Notes: generated by a model not told the origin, from the sequence alone. Shown: positions 17,276 to 26,917, counted from the first letter of the stretch. The stretch is DNA of 64,000 nucleotides from AP-16 sp963755055 (GCA_963755055.1 CAVWIS010000041.1:195861-259860), one strand, 5' to 3'. Made by a program: numbers and translations.

Positions 17276-19975
17276 ATGGACGATCTACTGCGCGAATTCC
17301 TCACCGAGACGAATGAAAGTCTCGACGTCGTCGACGTCGAGCTCGTGCGTTTCGAGCAGGATCCCAACAACGCGAAGATCCTCGACAAGATCTTTCGCCT
17401 CGTCCACACCATCAAGGGAACCTGCGGGTTTCTCGGCCTGCCGCGCCTGGAGGCGCTGGCCCACGCCGCCGAGACGCTGATGGGCAAGTTCCGCGACGGC
17501 ACGCCGGTCACCGGCGACGCCGTGACCGTGATTCTCAGCACGATCGACCGCATCAAGGACATTCTCGGCGAGCTGGAGCGCAACGAGCGCGAGCCGGAGG
17601 GTTCCGATCCGGATCTGATCGGCATGCTCGAGGACATGGCGGTCAACGGGACCGGGCTGGCCGCGGCCGAGCCGCCGAAGGAGCCCGCCAAGCCCGCCGC
17701 GACCGAGGGCACGCTTGTCGTTCAGGTGCTCGAGCGGCCGCTGCGCCCCGGGGAAGTGTCGCTCGACGATCTCGAACGCGCCTTCCGCGAGACCGCGATG
17801 GAGATGCCGGCGGTGAAGCCGGAAGAGCCCGCGGAGGCCGAACCCGCGGCGCCCGCCGCCAAGGCGAAGCCCGCCAAGGGACCGCGCAAGCCGCCGGTCC
17901 GCGACAAGGACGAGGACGACAAGCACGAGTCCAAGATCGCCAACCAGTCGATCCGGGTCAACGTCGAGACGCTGGAGAACCTGATGACGATGGTTTCCGA
18001 GCTGGTGCTGACCCGCAACCAGCTCCTGGAGATCTCGCGCCGCCACGAGGATTCCGAGTTCAAGGTTCCGCTGCAGCGGCTCTCCAACGTGACCGCCGAG
18101 CTGCAGGAAGGCGTCATGAAGACGCGCATGCAGCCGATCGGCAATGCCTGGCAGAAACTGCCGCGGGTCGTGCGCGATCTCTCCACCGAGCTCGGCAAGG
18201 AGATCGAGCTCGAGATGCACGGTGCCGACACTGAGCTCGACCGCCAGGTCCTCGATCTCATCAAGGATCCGCTCACCCACATGGTGCGCAACTCCGCCGA
18301 TCACGGGCTGGAGACCCCGGAAGAGCGTCGGGCCGCCGAGAAGCCCGAGAAGGGGACGATCCGGCTGTCCGCCTATCACGAGGGCGGCCATATCATCATC
18401 GAGATCTCCGACGACGGACGCGGCCTGAACACCGACAGGATCAAGGCCAAGATCATCTCCAACGGCCTTGCTTCCGAGGCCGAGGTCGAGAAGATGCCCG
18501 AGGCGCAGATCCACAAGTTCATCTTCGCGCCGGGCTTCTCCACCGCAACCAATGTAACGAGCGTGTCCGGGCGCGGCGTCGGCATGGACGTGGTGCGCAC
18601 CAACATCGACCAGATCGGCGGCACCGTCGAGGTGAAGTCGGTGGTCGGCGAGGGCTCGAGCTTCCTCATCAAGATCCCCCTCACGCTCGCCATCGTGTCG
18701 GCGCTGATCGTGGAGGCAGCGGGCGACCGCTTCGCCATCCCGCAGCTGTCGGTGGTCGAGCTGGTGCGTGCCCAGACCAATTCCGAGCACCGCATCGAGC
18801 GCATCAAGAACACCCCCGTACTGCGGCTGCGCAACAAGCTGTTGCCGCTCATCCACCTCAAGAAGCTGCTGGGTATCGACTCCACCGGCAGCTCGGAGCC
18901 GGAGGACGGGTTCATCGTGGTGACCCAGGTCGGCAAGCAGACCTTCGGCATCGTGGTCGACGGCGTGTTCCACACCGAGGAGATCGTGGTCAAGCCGATG
19001 TCGACCAAGCTGCGCCACATCTCCATGTTCTCGGGAAACACCATTCTCGGCGACGGCTCGGTGATCATGATCATCGATCCCAACGGCGTCGCCCAGGGAA
19101 TCGGCAACTCGACCGTGTCGGTCGAGGAGGACGAGAACGAGGCCCAGCGCAATGCCTCGACGGCGAAGACGCTGTCGCTGCTGGTGTTCCGCGCCGGCTC
19201 GCCGGAGCTCAAGGCGGTGCCGCTGTCGCTGGTCACCCGGCTCGAGGAGGTCGATTGCAAGAAGATCGAGCACTCCAACGGCCGTCATCTGGTGCAGTAT
19301 CGCGGGCATCTGATGCCGTTGGTGCGCGTCAACGACGACGTGCGGGTGCGCACCGAGGGCACCCAGCCGCTGCTGGTCTTCACCGACAACGGGCATTCGA
19401 TGGGCCTCGTCGTCGACGAGATCGTCGACATCGTCGAGGACAAGCTCGACATCGAGGTGTCGAGCGACGTCGCCGGCGTGCTCGGCTCGGCGGTGGTCAA
19501 GGGCCAGGCGACCGAGATCATCGACGTCGGCTATTTCCTGCCGCTGGCCTTCGAGGACTGGTTCCGCCGGAAAGAGATGCGCGCCGAGGCGCTCACCCAG
19601 TCGCTGCTGTTCGTCGACGACTCCTCGTTCTTCCGCAACATGCTCACCCCGGTGCTCAAGGCCGCAGGCTACGACGTCACCACGGTCAGCGGCGGGGAGG
19701 AGGGGCTCACCCTGCTCAAGAAGGGCCAGATGTTCGACGTCATCGTGTCGGATATCGAGATGCCCGGCATGAACGGCTTCGACTTCGCCGAGGCGGTGCG
19801 CAGCGATCCGCGCACCGCGCAGATCCCGATCATCGCGCTGTCCTCGATCACGGCACCTGCCACCATCGAGCGCGGGCGGCAGGCGGGCTTCCACGACTTC
19901 GTCGCCAAGTTCGACCGCCAGGGCCTGATCGCGGCGCTCAAGGAATCGACCGTCGAGTGGGTCCAGGCGGCATAG
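17276..19975 (+). CDS. cheA: Hybrid chemotaxis histidine kinase CheA (HPt-kinase-CheW-CheW-REC)
   Basis: A 899-aa signalling kinase. Domains in order: HPt with phosphorylated His44 (RLVHTIKGTCGFLGLPRLE); a proline/alanine-rich linker (about 130-220); the dimerisation helix pair (LENLMTMVSELVLTRNQLLE); the ATPase domain (DPLTHMVRNSADHG, EISDDGRGLN, GRGVGMDVVRTNI); a first CheW-like domain (about 480-610); a second CheW-like unit (from SLLVFRAGSPELKAVPLSL to about residue 760); and a C-terminal receiver (SLLFVDDSSFFRNMLTPVL, IVSDIEMPGMNGFDF). It phosphorylates CheY and CheB at receptor arrays. It leads a tight operon with cheW, cheY, cheB and cheR. No receptor gene is in the window. Confidence 0.95.
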   Translation: MDDLLREFLTETNESLDVVDVELVRFEQDPNNAKILDKIFRLVHTIKGTCGFLGLPRLEALAHAAETLMGKFRDGTPVTGDAVTVILSTIDRIKDILGELERNEREPEGSDPDLIGMLEDMAVNGTGLAAAEPPKEPAKPAATEGTLVVQVLERPLRPGEVSLDDLERAFRETAMEMPAVKPEEPAEAEPAAPAAKAKPAKGPRKPPVRDKDEDDKHESKIANQSIRVNVETLENLMTMVSELVLTRNQLLEISRRHEDSEFKVPLQRLSNVTAELQEGVMKTRMQPIGNAWQKLPRVVRDLSTELGKEIELEMHGADTELDRQVLDLIKDPLTHMVRNSADHGLETPEERRAAEKPEKGTIRLSAYHEGGHIIIEISDDGRGLNTDRIKAKIISNGLASEAEVEKMPEAQIHKFIFAPGFSTATNVTSVSGRGVGMDVVRTNIDQIGGTVEVKSVVGEGSSFLIKIPLTLAIVSALIVEAAGDRFAIPQLSVVELVRAQTNSEHRIERIKNTPVLRLRNKLLPLIHLKKLLGIDSTGSSEPEDGFIVVTQVGKQTFGIVVDGVFHTEEIVVKPMSTKLRHISMFSGNTILGDGSVIMIIDPNGVAQGIGNSTVSVEEDENEAQRNASTAKTLSLLVFRAGSPELKAVPLSLVTRLEEVDCKKIEHSNGRHLVQYRGHLMPLVRVNDDVRVRTEGTQPLLVFTDNGHSMGLVVDEIVDIVEDKLDIEVSSDVAGVLGSAVVKGQATEIIDVGYFLPLAFEDWFRRKEMRAEALTQSLLFVDDSSFFRNMLTPVLKAAGYDVTTVSGGEEGLTLLKKGQMFDVIVSDIEMPGMNGFDFAEAVRSDPRTAQIPIIALSSITAPATIERGRQAGFHDFVAKFDRQGLIAALKESTVEWVQAA

Positions 19976-19985
19976 GGAGACGGCA

Positions 19986-20462
19986 ATGGCCACCGCGAAC
20001 GACAACGACACTGCCAGCGAGTACGTCATCGAATACGTGACCGTCGTCATCGACGGCCAGCTGTTCGGTCTGCCGATCTCGCGCGTGCAGGACGTCTTCA
20101 TGCCGGAACGATTGACGCGGGTGCCGCTGGCCTCGCCGGAAATCGCCGGCGTGCTCAACCTGCGCGGCCGCATCGTCACCGCCGTCGACATGCGTCGGCG
20201 GCTCGGCCTGCCGGCGCGCAGCGACGGCCGCCCGCCACTTGCGGTCGGCATCGAGCTCAGAGGCGAATCCTATGGGCTCCTGATCGACTCGGTCGGCGAG
20301 GTCATGAAGCTCGCCGACGGAACGCGTGAACCCAATCCGGTCAATCTCGACGGCAAGCTGGCACGGGTATCTGCCGGCGTGCATCGGCTCGATGGTCAGC
20401 TCCTGGTGATCCTCGACGTCGATCGCGTTCTCGACATGGCGGCCGAAGCCATGGCGGCGTGA
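19986..20462 (+). CDS. cheW: Chemotaxis coupling protein CheW
   Basis: A single CheW domain of 158 aa: EYVTVVIDGQLFGLPISRVQ, then FMPERLTRVPLASPEIAGVL, NLRGRIVTAVDMRRRLGLP and LLIDSVGEVMKL. CheW links chemoreceptors to CheA and stabilises the array. It starts 10 bases after cheA and is followed 61 bases later by cheY. Confidence 0.93.
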   Translation: MATANDNDTASEYVIEYVTVVIDGQLFGLPISRVQDVFMPERLTRVPLASPEIAGVLNLRGRIVTAVDMRRRLGLPARSDGRPPLAVGIELRGESYGLLIDSVGEVMKLADGTREPNPVNLDGKLARVSAGVHRLDGQLLVILDVDRVLDMAAEAMAA

Positions 20463-20523
20463 CGCCGACCGGATGTGCTTGAGACCTTGAAACCGCAAAC
20501 TCGGCTGAATGAACGGAACCGTC

Positions 20524-20889
<366 letters not shown>

Positions 20890-20979
20890 GGCGTGGCCCG
20901 AGGCCGCGCATCCCCGCTGTCCGTTCACTAGCCTCCGCGTTTCGCTCAGTCGTGTCGCGTCAGTCCGAGTATCGCGTAG

Positions 20980-22173
20980 ATGAGTCTCGCCCTCACCGCT
21001 GCGCCCGTCGCGCCGACCGCGGCGGCGACCCCGATCCGGGTCATGGTCGTCGACGACGCCGTGGTCGTCCGCGGCCTGGTGTCGCGCTGGGTCGAGGAAG
21101 AGCCGGCGCTCAAGCTGGTGGCCTCGCTGCGCACCGGCCGCGAGGCGGTCAACCAGCTCGAGCGCGCCAATCCCGATGTGGTCGTGCTCGACGTGGAGAT
21201 GCCGGACCTCGACGGGATCCAGGCGCTGCCGCTGCTGCTCGAGAAGAAGCGCGACCTCGTCGTCATCATGGCCTCGACGCTCACCCGCCGCAATGCCGAG
21301 GTGAGCCTGAAGGCGCTGTCGCTGGGCGCCGCCGACTACATTCCCAAGCCGGAGACCAATCGCGGCATCACCACCTCGGCGACGTTCCGCCGCGAGCTCA
21401 TCGACAAGATCCTTCAGCTCGGCGGTCGCAGACGGCGTCCCGCGGTCGAGGCAAGGGCTCGCGGTCTGGTACCGCCGGCCGCCTTCGCGGCGCGGCTGCG
21501 CGGGCCGGGAGCCGACACCGCCCAGGCCGCCGCGGTGGCGCCGGGCACCGCCCCGCAGGTCTTCAAGCTGCGTCCGTTTTCGCCGACGCCGCCCCGGGTT
21601 CTCCTGATTGGATCCTCGACCGGCGGCCCCCAGGCGCTGACCGGCCTGGTCTCGCGGCTCGGCCCGATGCTCGATCGGGTTCCGGTGCTGATCACCCAGC
21701 ACATGCCGCCGACCTTCACCACCATCCTTGCCGAGCATCTCGCCCGTGCCAGTCGTCACCCGGCGCACGAGCCGACCGATGGCGAGGCGGTGGTCGCCGG
21801 CACGATCTACCTGGCGCCCGGCGGCCGTCACATGCGGCTGACGCGCCGCGACGGCGTCCCGGTGATCGCCCTCGACGAGGGCCCGTTGATCAACTTCTGT
21901 CGGCCCGCGGTCGATCCGCTGTTCTCCACGGCGGCGCAGATCTGGGGAGGAGCGGTGCTCGCCGTCATCCTCACCGGCATGGGCTCTGACGGTACCCACG
22001 GCGCCGCCGACATCGTGGCGGCCGGCGGCAGCGTCATCGCCCAGGACGAGGCCAGCAGCGTGGTGTGGGGCATGCCGGGATCGGCGACCAATGCCGGAGT
22101 GTGCGCGGCGGTCCTGCCGCTTGATCAGATCGCGCCGAAGCTTGTGCGGATGTTTACGGGGGACAGGTCGTGA
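20980..22173 (+). CDS. cheB: Receptor methylesterase/deamidase CheB
   Basis: A 397-aa two-domain protein. The receiver (about 15-140) has VMVVDDAVVVRGLV and the phospho-acceptor in VVVLDVEMPDLDGIQ. The methylesterase domain (about 200-390) shows the catalytic triad: Ser in LIGSSTGGPQALTGL, His in LITQHMPPTFTTILAE and Asp in LTGMGSDGTHGAADIV. CheB removes methyl groups from chemoreceptors when activated by CheA. Its last codons overlap the GTG start of cheR. Confidence 0.95.
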   Translation: MSLALTAAPVAPTAAATPIRVMVVDDAVVVRGLVSRWVEEEPALKLVASLRTGREAVNQLERANPDVVVLDVEMPDLDGIQALPLLLEKKRDLVVIMASTLTRRNAEVSLKALSLGAADYIPKPETNRGITTSATFRRELIDKILQLGGRRRRPAVEARARGLVPPAAFAARLRGPGADTAQAAAVAPGTAPQVFKLRPFSPTPPRVLLIGSSTGGPQALTGLVSRLGPMLDRVPVLITQHMPPTFTTILAEHLARASRHPAHEPTDGEAVVAGTIYLAPGGRHMRLTRRDGVPVIALDEGPLINFCRPAVDPLFSTAAQIWGGAVLAVILTGMGSDGTHGAADIVAAGGSVIAQDEASSVVWGMPGSATNAGVCAAVLPLDQIAPKLVRMFTGDRS

Positions 22174-23051
22174 CACCGTCGGATTACGACTTTCTTCGCA
22201 AGCTCTTGAAGGACCGGTCCGGCCTCGTGCTGTCCGCCGACAAGCAGTATCTGGTGGAAAGCCGGCTGCTGCCGGTGGCGCGCAAGGGCGGGATCAACGG
22301 TCTCGGCGATCTGGTGCAGAAGCTCAAGAGCGGAAACGAGAAGCTCACCACCGCGGTCGTCGAGGCGATGACCACCAACAAGTCGTTCTTCTTCCGCGAC
22401 AAGATTCCGTTCGACCATTTCCGCGAGGCGATCCTGCCGCCCCTGCTGCGGGCGCGGGCGAGCCAGCGGCGCCTGCGTATCTGGTGCGCGGCCGCGTCGA
22501 CCGGCCAGGAGCCCTATTCGCTGGCGATGTGCCTCAAGGAGCAGGGCAGCCAGCTCGCCGGCTGGCGCGTGGAGATCATCGGCACCGATCTCTCGCTCGA
22601 GGTGCTGGAGAAGGCCAAGGCCGGCATCTACAGCCAGTTCGAGGTGCAGCGCGGCCTGCCGATCCAGATGCTGGTGAAATATTTCGCGCCGGCCGGCGAA
22701 TTGTGGCAGCTGTCCTCCGAGCTGCGCGGCATGGTGCAGTACCGGCCGCTCAACCTGCTGCAGGACTTCTCCCACCTCGGCAGTTTCGACGTGATATTCT
22801 GCCGCAACGTGCTGATCTATTTCGACCAGGACACCAAGATCGCCGTGCTCAACCGCATTGCCCGCGTCGTCGAGGCGGACGGCTTTCTGGTGCTCGGCGC
22901 CGCCGAGACCGTGGTCGGGCTCACCGATTCGTTCAAGCCGCTGACCGACCGGCGCGGCCTCTATGTGCCGAACGGCGTGCCGGCGAAACCGGCGGCCGGC
23001 GTCATGGCCAGGCCCGCGCCGCGGATCGCCACGGTGGCCGGCGCACGGTAG
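22170..23051 (+). CDS. cheR: Chemoreceptor methyltransferase CheR
   Basis: A 293-aa SAM-dependent methyltransferase. The N-terminal helical domain includes VVEAMTTNKSFFFRDKIPFD. The SAM-binding core has LRIWCAAASTGQEPYSLAM, VEIIGTDLSLEVLEKAKAG and FDVIFCRNVLIYFD. CheR methylates glutamates on chemoreceptors and opposes CheB. The start is GTG, overlapping the cheB TGA (GTGA), so the two are translated in balance. It ends before a hairpin terminator. Confidence 0.95.
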   Translation: MTPSDYDFLRKLLKDRSGLVLSADKQYLVESRLLPVARKGGINGLGDLVQKLKSGNEKLTTAVVEAMTTNKSFFFRDKIPFDHFREAILPPLLRARASQRRLRIWCAAASTGQEPYSLAMCLKEQGSQLAGWRVEIIGTDLSLEVLEKAKAGIYSQFEVQRGLPIQMLVKYFAPAGELWQLSSELRGMVQYRPLNLLQDFSHLGSFDVIFCRNVLIYFDQDTKIAVLNRIARVVEADGFLVLGAAETVVGLTDSFKPLTDRRGLYVPNGVPAKPAAGVMARPAPRIATVAGAR

Positions 23052-23133
23052 TCCCGAGGATCGCGGCGCGATCAGCCGGCGGTCGAGCGGCCTCGACGGA
23101 GTGAATTCCCGGTTTCCCGCACGCCAAAAGCAA

Positions 23134-23155
23134 AACCCCGCCGAGCGGCGGGGTT
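23134..23155. terminator. Bidirectional rho-independent terminator between cheR and ctrA
   Basis: A perfect 9-bp stem, AACCCCGCC (23134-23142) with GGCGGGGTT (23147-23155), closes a GAGC loop. On the minus strand it is followed by TTTTGCTTTTGG, a good uridine tract for ctrA transcripts. The plus side has a weaker tail. It separates two convergent operons. Confidence 0.85.
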
Positions 23156-23183
23156 GAGGTATCGTGTCGGGAGCTGCTGCGGC

Positions 23184-23885
23184 TTACGCCGGAATGCGCG
23201 CCTCGTCCTCGGTGGGCTCGCGCAGCACGTAGCCGCGGCCCCATACCGTCTCGATGTAGTTCTTGCCGTTCGACGCGTTGGCGAGCTTCTTGCGCAGCTT
23301 GCAGATGAACACGTCGATGATCTTCAGCTCCGGCTCGTCCATGCCGCCGTAGAGATGGTTGAGGAACATCTCCTTGGTCAGCGTCGTGCCCTTGCGCAGG
23401 CTTAAAAGCTCGAGCATCTGGTATTCCTTGCCGGTCAGATGCACGCGCTGCCCGCCGACCTCGACCGTCTTGGTATCCAGGTTGACCACGAGATCGCCGG
23501 TCTGGATCACCGACTGGGCATGACCCTTGGAGCGGCGCACGATGGCGTGGATGCGGGCGACGAGCTCGTCCTTGTGGAACGGCTTCGTCATGTAGTCGTC
23601 GGCGCCGAAGCCGAGCCCCTTGACCTTGTCCTCGGTGCCGGCGAGGCCCGACAGGATCAGGATCGGCGTCTTCACCTTGGAGACGCGGAGCGTGCGCAGG
23701 ACCTCGAAACCCGACATGTCGGGCAGGTTGAGGTCGAGCAGGATAATGTCGTAGTCGTAGAGCTTGCCGAGGTCGACGCCCTCTTCGCCCAGATCCGTCG
23801 TATAGACGTTGAAGCTCTCCGATTTGAGCATCAACTCGATTGACTGCGCGGTGGCGCTGTCATCCTCGATCAGTAAGACGCGCAT
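23184..23885 (-). CDS. ctrA: Cell-cycle master response regulator CtrA
   Basis: A 233-aa OmpR-type regulator, very close to the Caulobacter protein in length and motifs. The receiver has MRVLLIEDDSATAQSIELM, phospho-acceptor Asp51 (IILLDLNLPDMSGFEVL) and DYMTKPFHKDELVARI. The DNA-binding winged helix includes HLTGKEYQMLELLSLRKGT and IIDVFICKLRKKL. It ends in Ala-rich DEARIPA, fitting ClpXP control of CtrA. It controls division, DNA replication and flagellar genes. The start at 23885 is fixed by the conserved N-terminus. Confidence 0.97.
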   Translation of the reverse strand: MRVLLIEDDSATAQSIELMLKSESFNVYTTDLGEEGVDLGKLYDYDIILLDLNLPDMSGFEVLRTLRVSKVKTPILILSGLAGTEDKVKGLGFGADDYMTKPFHKDELVARIHAIVRRSKGHAQSVIQTGDLVVNLDTKTVEVGGQRVHLTGKEYQMLELLSLRKGTTLTKEMFLNHLYGGMDEPELKIIDVFICKLRKKLANASNGKNYIETVWGRGYVLREPTEDEARIPA

Positions 23886-24260
23886 GCCAGTCCCCTTCCT
23901 CGCCGCTCTGGGCTCAAGGTTGGCACGCCGCAATGGCGGCCCCGAATGACGCTTTGGGACAATACGACGACTCTGCACGCTACCGGGTACTGGTTAACAA
24001 AACCTCTTTCCCTCGCGCAAGCATTCTCTGGGCGAATTCGGGCGAATCGCCATAAGGTATTGTACGAGGGTAGGTTTTTATCCACGTTCCGGTTCATGTG
24101 TCACGTTAAGAGTTGGGATCAACCGACCCCCGCGAATCTCTCCCTCCGTCCTGTCCGGGAAAGGCTCGCCAGGCCCCAAGTGCGGTGATGCAATGATTAA
24201 CGAAGCGGGTAAATGGGGAGTTAAGAAACTGGTTCTGGACCAGAATTGGAGCGGCAATCC
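23886..24260. promoter_or_regulatory. Divergent control region of ctrA and fliI with three GANTC sites
   Basis: This 375-bp gap contains no gene. It holds three GANTC sites, at 23969-23973 (GACTC), 24044-24048 (GAATC) and 24134-24138 (GAATC). GANTC is the target of the cell-cycle methylase CcrM and marks ctrA P1 promoters in relatives. It also holds four TTAA half-sites, including GTTAAC at 23993-23998 and the pair at 24197 and 24221, but no perfect TTAA-N7-TTAA CtrA box. Timing by methylation is plausible but not shown. Confidence 0.55.
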
Positions 24261-25583
24261 ATGAAGGCCCTTGCCGAGGAGCTGTCCGGGCTCGACCCGG
24301 TCGAGGTCTACGGCCGCGTCGTCGGAGTGCGCGGCCTGATGGTCGAGGTGGCGGGTCCGATCCACGCGATGTCGGTGGGCTCGCGGGTGCACATCGAGAC
24401 CGGGACGGGGCGCAACATTCCTTGCGAGGTCGTGGGATTTTCCGGTCCCAACGGCCTGTTGATGCCGTTCGCCGCCCTCGAAGGGGTGCGGCGCGGCTGC
24501 CGTGCGCTGGTCGCCACCGCCGGCGCCGTGCGGCCCTCGGAGGGCTGGCTCGGGCGTGTCGTCAATGCGATGGGCGAGCCGATTGACGGCAAGGGTCCGC
24601 TGCCGGCCGGCCCCGCGGCGTTTCCCTTCCGGAATGCCCCGCCGCCCGCCCATTCGCGCCGTCGCGTCGGGGCGCCGCTCGATCTCGGGGTGCGGGCGCT
24701 CAACACCTTTCTCACCTGCTGCCGCGGCCAGCGCCTGGGCATCTTTTCCGGATCCGGGGTCGGCAAATCTGTGCTGCTGTCGATGCTGGCCCGCAACGTC
24801 GCCGCCGACGTATCAGTTATCGGGCTGGTCGGCGAGCGGGGTCGCGAGGTGCAGGAATTCCTCCAGGACGACCTCGGCGATGCCGGCCTCAGGCGTTCGG
24901 TGGTCGTGGTCTCGACCTCCGACGAGCCGGCCCTGATGCGCCGCCAGGCTGGCTACCTGACCCTGTCGATCGCCGAATATTTCCGCGACTCGGGCAAGGA
25001 CGTGCTGGCACTGATGGATTCGGTGACGCGCTTCGCCATGGCGCAGCGCGAGATCGGTCTCTCCGCCGGAGAGCCGCCCACCGCCAAAGGCTACACCCCG
25101 ACGGTGTTCACCGAGCTGCCGCGCCTGCTCGAGCGCGCCGGACCGGGCGCCGAGAGCGGCACCATCACGGGAATCTTCACGGTTCTGGTCGACGGCGACG
25201 ATCACAATGAGCCGGTCGCCGACGCGGTGCGCGGCACGCTCGACGGCCATATCGTGATGGAGCGGGCGATTGCGGAGCGCGGCCGCTATCCGGCGATCAA
25301 CATCCTCAAATCGGTGTCGCGGACCATGCCGCGTTCGGCCGATCCTGCCTTCCTGCCGGCCATCAGCCGGGCTCGCCGGGTCATGGCGACCTATGCGGAC
25401 ATGGAGGAGCTGATCCGCCTTGGAGCCTACCGGGCAGGCTCGAGCGCCGAGGTCGACGAGGCGATCCGGCTGCACGGGCCCCTGGAGCAATTTCTCGCCC
25501 AGGGTAAGGAAGAGGCAACTTCCCTGGGCGAAGGTTACCAGCGGCTGGAGGCGATCCTCGCCGAGGCGGAAACCGAAAACTAA
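24261..25583 (+). CDS. fliI: Flagellar export ATPase FliI
   Basis: A 440-aa F1-beta-like ATPase. Walker A is at about residues 163-170 (FSGSGVGKSVLLSMLARN), Walker B is in DVLALMDSVTRFAMAQREIG, and it has the family-specific GEPPTAKGYTPTVFTELPR and DGHIVMERAIAERGRYPAI. It powers unloading of export substrates at the flagellar type III gate. It is followed by fliJ after 90 bases. The ATG at 24261 was chosen over an upstream TTG because GGAG is correctly spaced before it. Confidence 0.95.
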   Translation: MKALAEELSGLDPVEVYGRVVGVRGLMVEVAGPIHAMSVGSRVHIETGTGRNIPCEVVGFSGPNGLLMPFAALEGVRRGCRALVATAGAVRPSEGWLGRVVNAMGEPIDGKGPLPAGPAAFPFRNAPPPAHSRRRVGAPLDLGVRALNTFLTCCRGQRLGIFSGSGVGKSVLLSMLARNVAADVSVIGLVGERGREVQEFLQDDLGDAGLRRSVVVVSTSDEPALMRRQAGYLTLSIAEYFRDSGKDVLALMDSVTRFAMAQREIGLSAGEPPTAKGYTPTVFTELPRLLERAGPGAESGTITGIFTVLVDGDDHNEPVADAVRGTLDGHIVMERAIAERGRYPAINILKSVSRTMPRSADPAFLPAISRARRVMATYADMEELIRLGAYRAGSSAEVDEAIRLHGPLEQFLAQGKEEATSLGEGYQRLEAILAEAETEN

Positions 25584-25673
25584 CGTTGTGGTGCCAGATT
25601 GCGACGTGAGTGCGGTGCAAAGTGCTCCTGACGGCGTGGGCCAGGCCTTCGGGGCGGCGGGGAGTATCGGTCG

Positions 25674-26093
25674 ATGAAGTCGCGTGAAACGCTTATTCGC
25701 CTGAAGAAGTTTCAGGTCGACGAAAGGCGGCGGAAGGTCGTGCAGATCGAAGGCATGATCGCCGAGTTCGATCGGATGGCCGCGGATCTCGACCGCGAAA
25801 TTCTCGCCGAGCAGGAGCGCGCCGGAATCCACGACCCCACGCATTTCGCCTATCCGACCTATGCCAAGGCGGCGATCGCGCGGCGCGACAACCTCAAGCG
25901 CTCGGCCGGCGAGCTCAAGGGCCAGCTCGAGGACGCCAGGGCGGCGCTGGGCGAGGCGTTCGATGAGCTGAAGAAGATCGAGCTGCTCGACGAGCGCGAT
26001 CAGGTGCGCGAGCGGGCGGTGGAGAATGCCCGCGAGCAGGCCGAGCTCGATCGCATCGGCACGATGCGGGCGCGGCACGGCGTCGGCGTCTAG
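25674..26093 (+). CDS. fliJ: Flagellar export protein FliJ
   Basis: A 139-aa, almost entirely coiled-coil protein: RETLIRLKKFQVDERRRKV near the start and DQVRERAVENAREQAELDR near the end. Its position directly after fliI and its length support FliJ. FliJ is the central stalk of the FliI ring and helps recycle export chaperones. Sequence conservation in this family is low, so the call leans on context. Confidence 0.85.
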   Translation: MKSRETLIRLKKFQVDERRRKVVQIEGMIAEFDRMAADLDREILAEQERAGIHDPTHFAYPTYAKAAIARRDNLKRSAGELKGQLEDARAALGEAFDELKKIELLDERDQVRERAVENAREQAELDRIGTMRARHGVGV

Positions 26094-26206
26094 CTCCGAT
26101 ACCTTCCGATATCCTGCCCGGCTCCGCCGGGGCCGCTGCGGTCGCGCGTGGCGCGGCTCCCCGCCTGCGGGTCCTGCAAGGGTCCGCGCCGGCTCGGGCG
26201 GCCGTC

Positions 26207-26243
26207 GTGAAAACCGGTGTCCACTTTTCCGAAAAATGCTCTA
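26207..26243. repeat. Copy of a dispersed intergenic repeat
   Basis: On the minus strand this reads TAGAGCATTTTTCGGAAAAG and then TGGACACCGGT. It resembles 31458-31486, which reads GGAGCATGTCTCGGCGAAG and then TGGATGCCGGT; 24 of 31 aligned bases agree. Elements of the form AGCATGATCCGGAAAAGTGG are frequent between genes in Hyphomicrobiales. The rest of the 26094-26371 gap shows no gene. Confidence 0.6.
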
Positions 26244-26371
26244 ATCTGCGGCGCGCCTGTCGTGCAACTATCAGGCCGCAAGGTCCGCAAAAGACTTCGC
26301 CAAAGTCTCCCGGCGGCTCCTGGCGCAGTTGAGCGGTGGCCGGGTGCGAATGGACCTGGGGGGTGGTCGGA

Positions 26372-26917
26372 ATGCTGACGCCGGGAGAACTCGTATGGCT
26401 TCTTGCCGCGGTCGCCAAGGGCGACGAGGCCGCGTTCGAGCGGCTCTATGGGGCGACCCGGGCGAAACTCTACGGGGTGGTGTTGCGTATCTTGCGACGG
26501 ACCGACCTCGCCGACGAGGTCATGCAGGACGCCTACCTGCGCATCTGGCGCAGCGCCGGCGAGTTCGATCCCGGCATTGCCACGCCGATCACCTGGATGG
26601 TCGCGATCGCCCGGAACCGGGCGCTCGACCTGGTGCGCAAGAAACGCGAAGCCTCGCTCGAGGACGAGCCCGAAGCGATGGAGATGGCCTCGGATGATCC
26701 AAGCCCGCTGGCGCGTCACGAGATGACCGAGGAGCTGCGCCGGCTCCTCGCCTGCCTCGGCGATCTCGAGGCCGAGCGTCGCCGCCTGGTGCTGCTCGCC
26801 TACTATAGTGGCTGGAGCCGGGAGCAGCTCGCAGCCAAGCTCGACACGCCGGTCAACACGGTCAAGACCTGGCTCCGGCGAAGCCTGATTCAGATCCGCG
26901 AGTGCCTCGGCTCATGA
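26372..26917 (+). CDS. ECF-family RNA polymerase sigma factor
   Basis: A 181-aa group 4 sigma factor. Region 2 spans about residues 15-85 with DEAAFERLYGATRAKLYGVV, DEVMQDAYLRIWRSAGEFD and TPITWMVAIARNRALDLVRK. Region 4 has RRLVLLAYYSGWSREQLAAK and a helix-turn-helix in TPVNTVKTWLRRSLIQI. The type resembles SigK/RpoE-like factors paired with RskA-type anti-sigma proteins. Its TGA overlaps the ATG of the anti-sigma gene, so the pair is made together. Confidence 0.9.
   Translation: MLTPGELVWLLAAVAKGDEAAFERLYGATRAKLYGVVLRILRRTDLADEVMQDAYLRIWRSAGEFDPGIATPITWMVAIARNRALDLVRKKREASLEDEPEAMEMASDDPSPLARHEMTEELRRLLACLGDLEAERRRLVLLAYYSGWSREQLAAKLDTPVNTVKTWLRRSLIQIRECLGS

Noticed and set aside
17285..20251. 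A 988-codon open frame on the minus strand across cheA
   Set aside because: It is the antisense shadow of high-GC coding DNA; the translation is His/Asp/Arg-rich with no family pattern, while cheA on the other strand is fully recognisable.
24197..24230. A CtrA box (TTAA-N7-TTAA) before fliI
   Set aside because: The TTAA half-sites are 24 bases apart, and the near match TTAACGAAGCGGGTAA has the wrong spacing and sequence.
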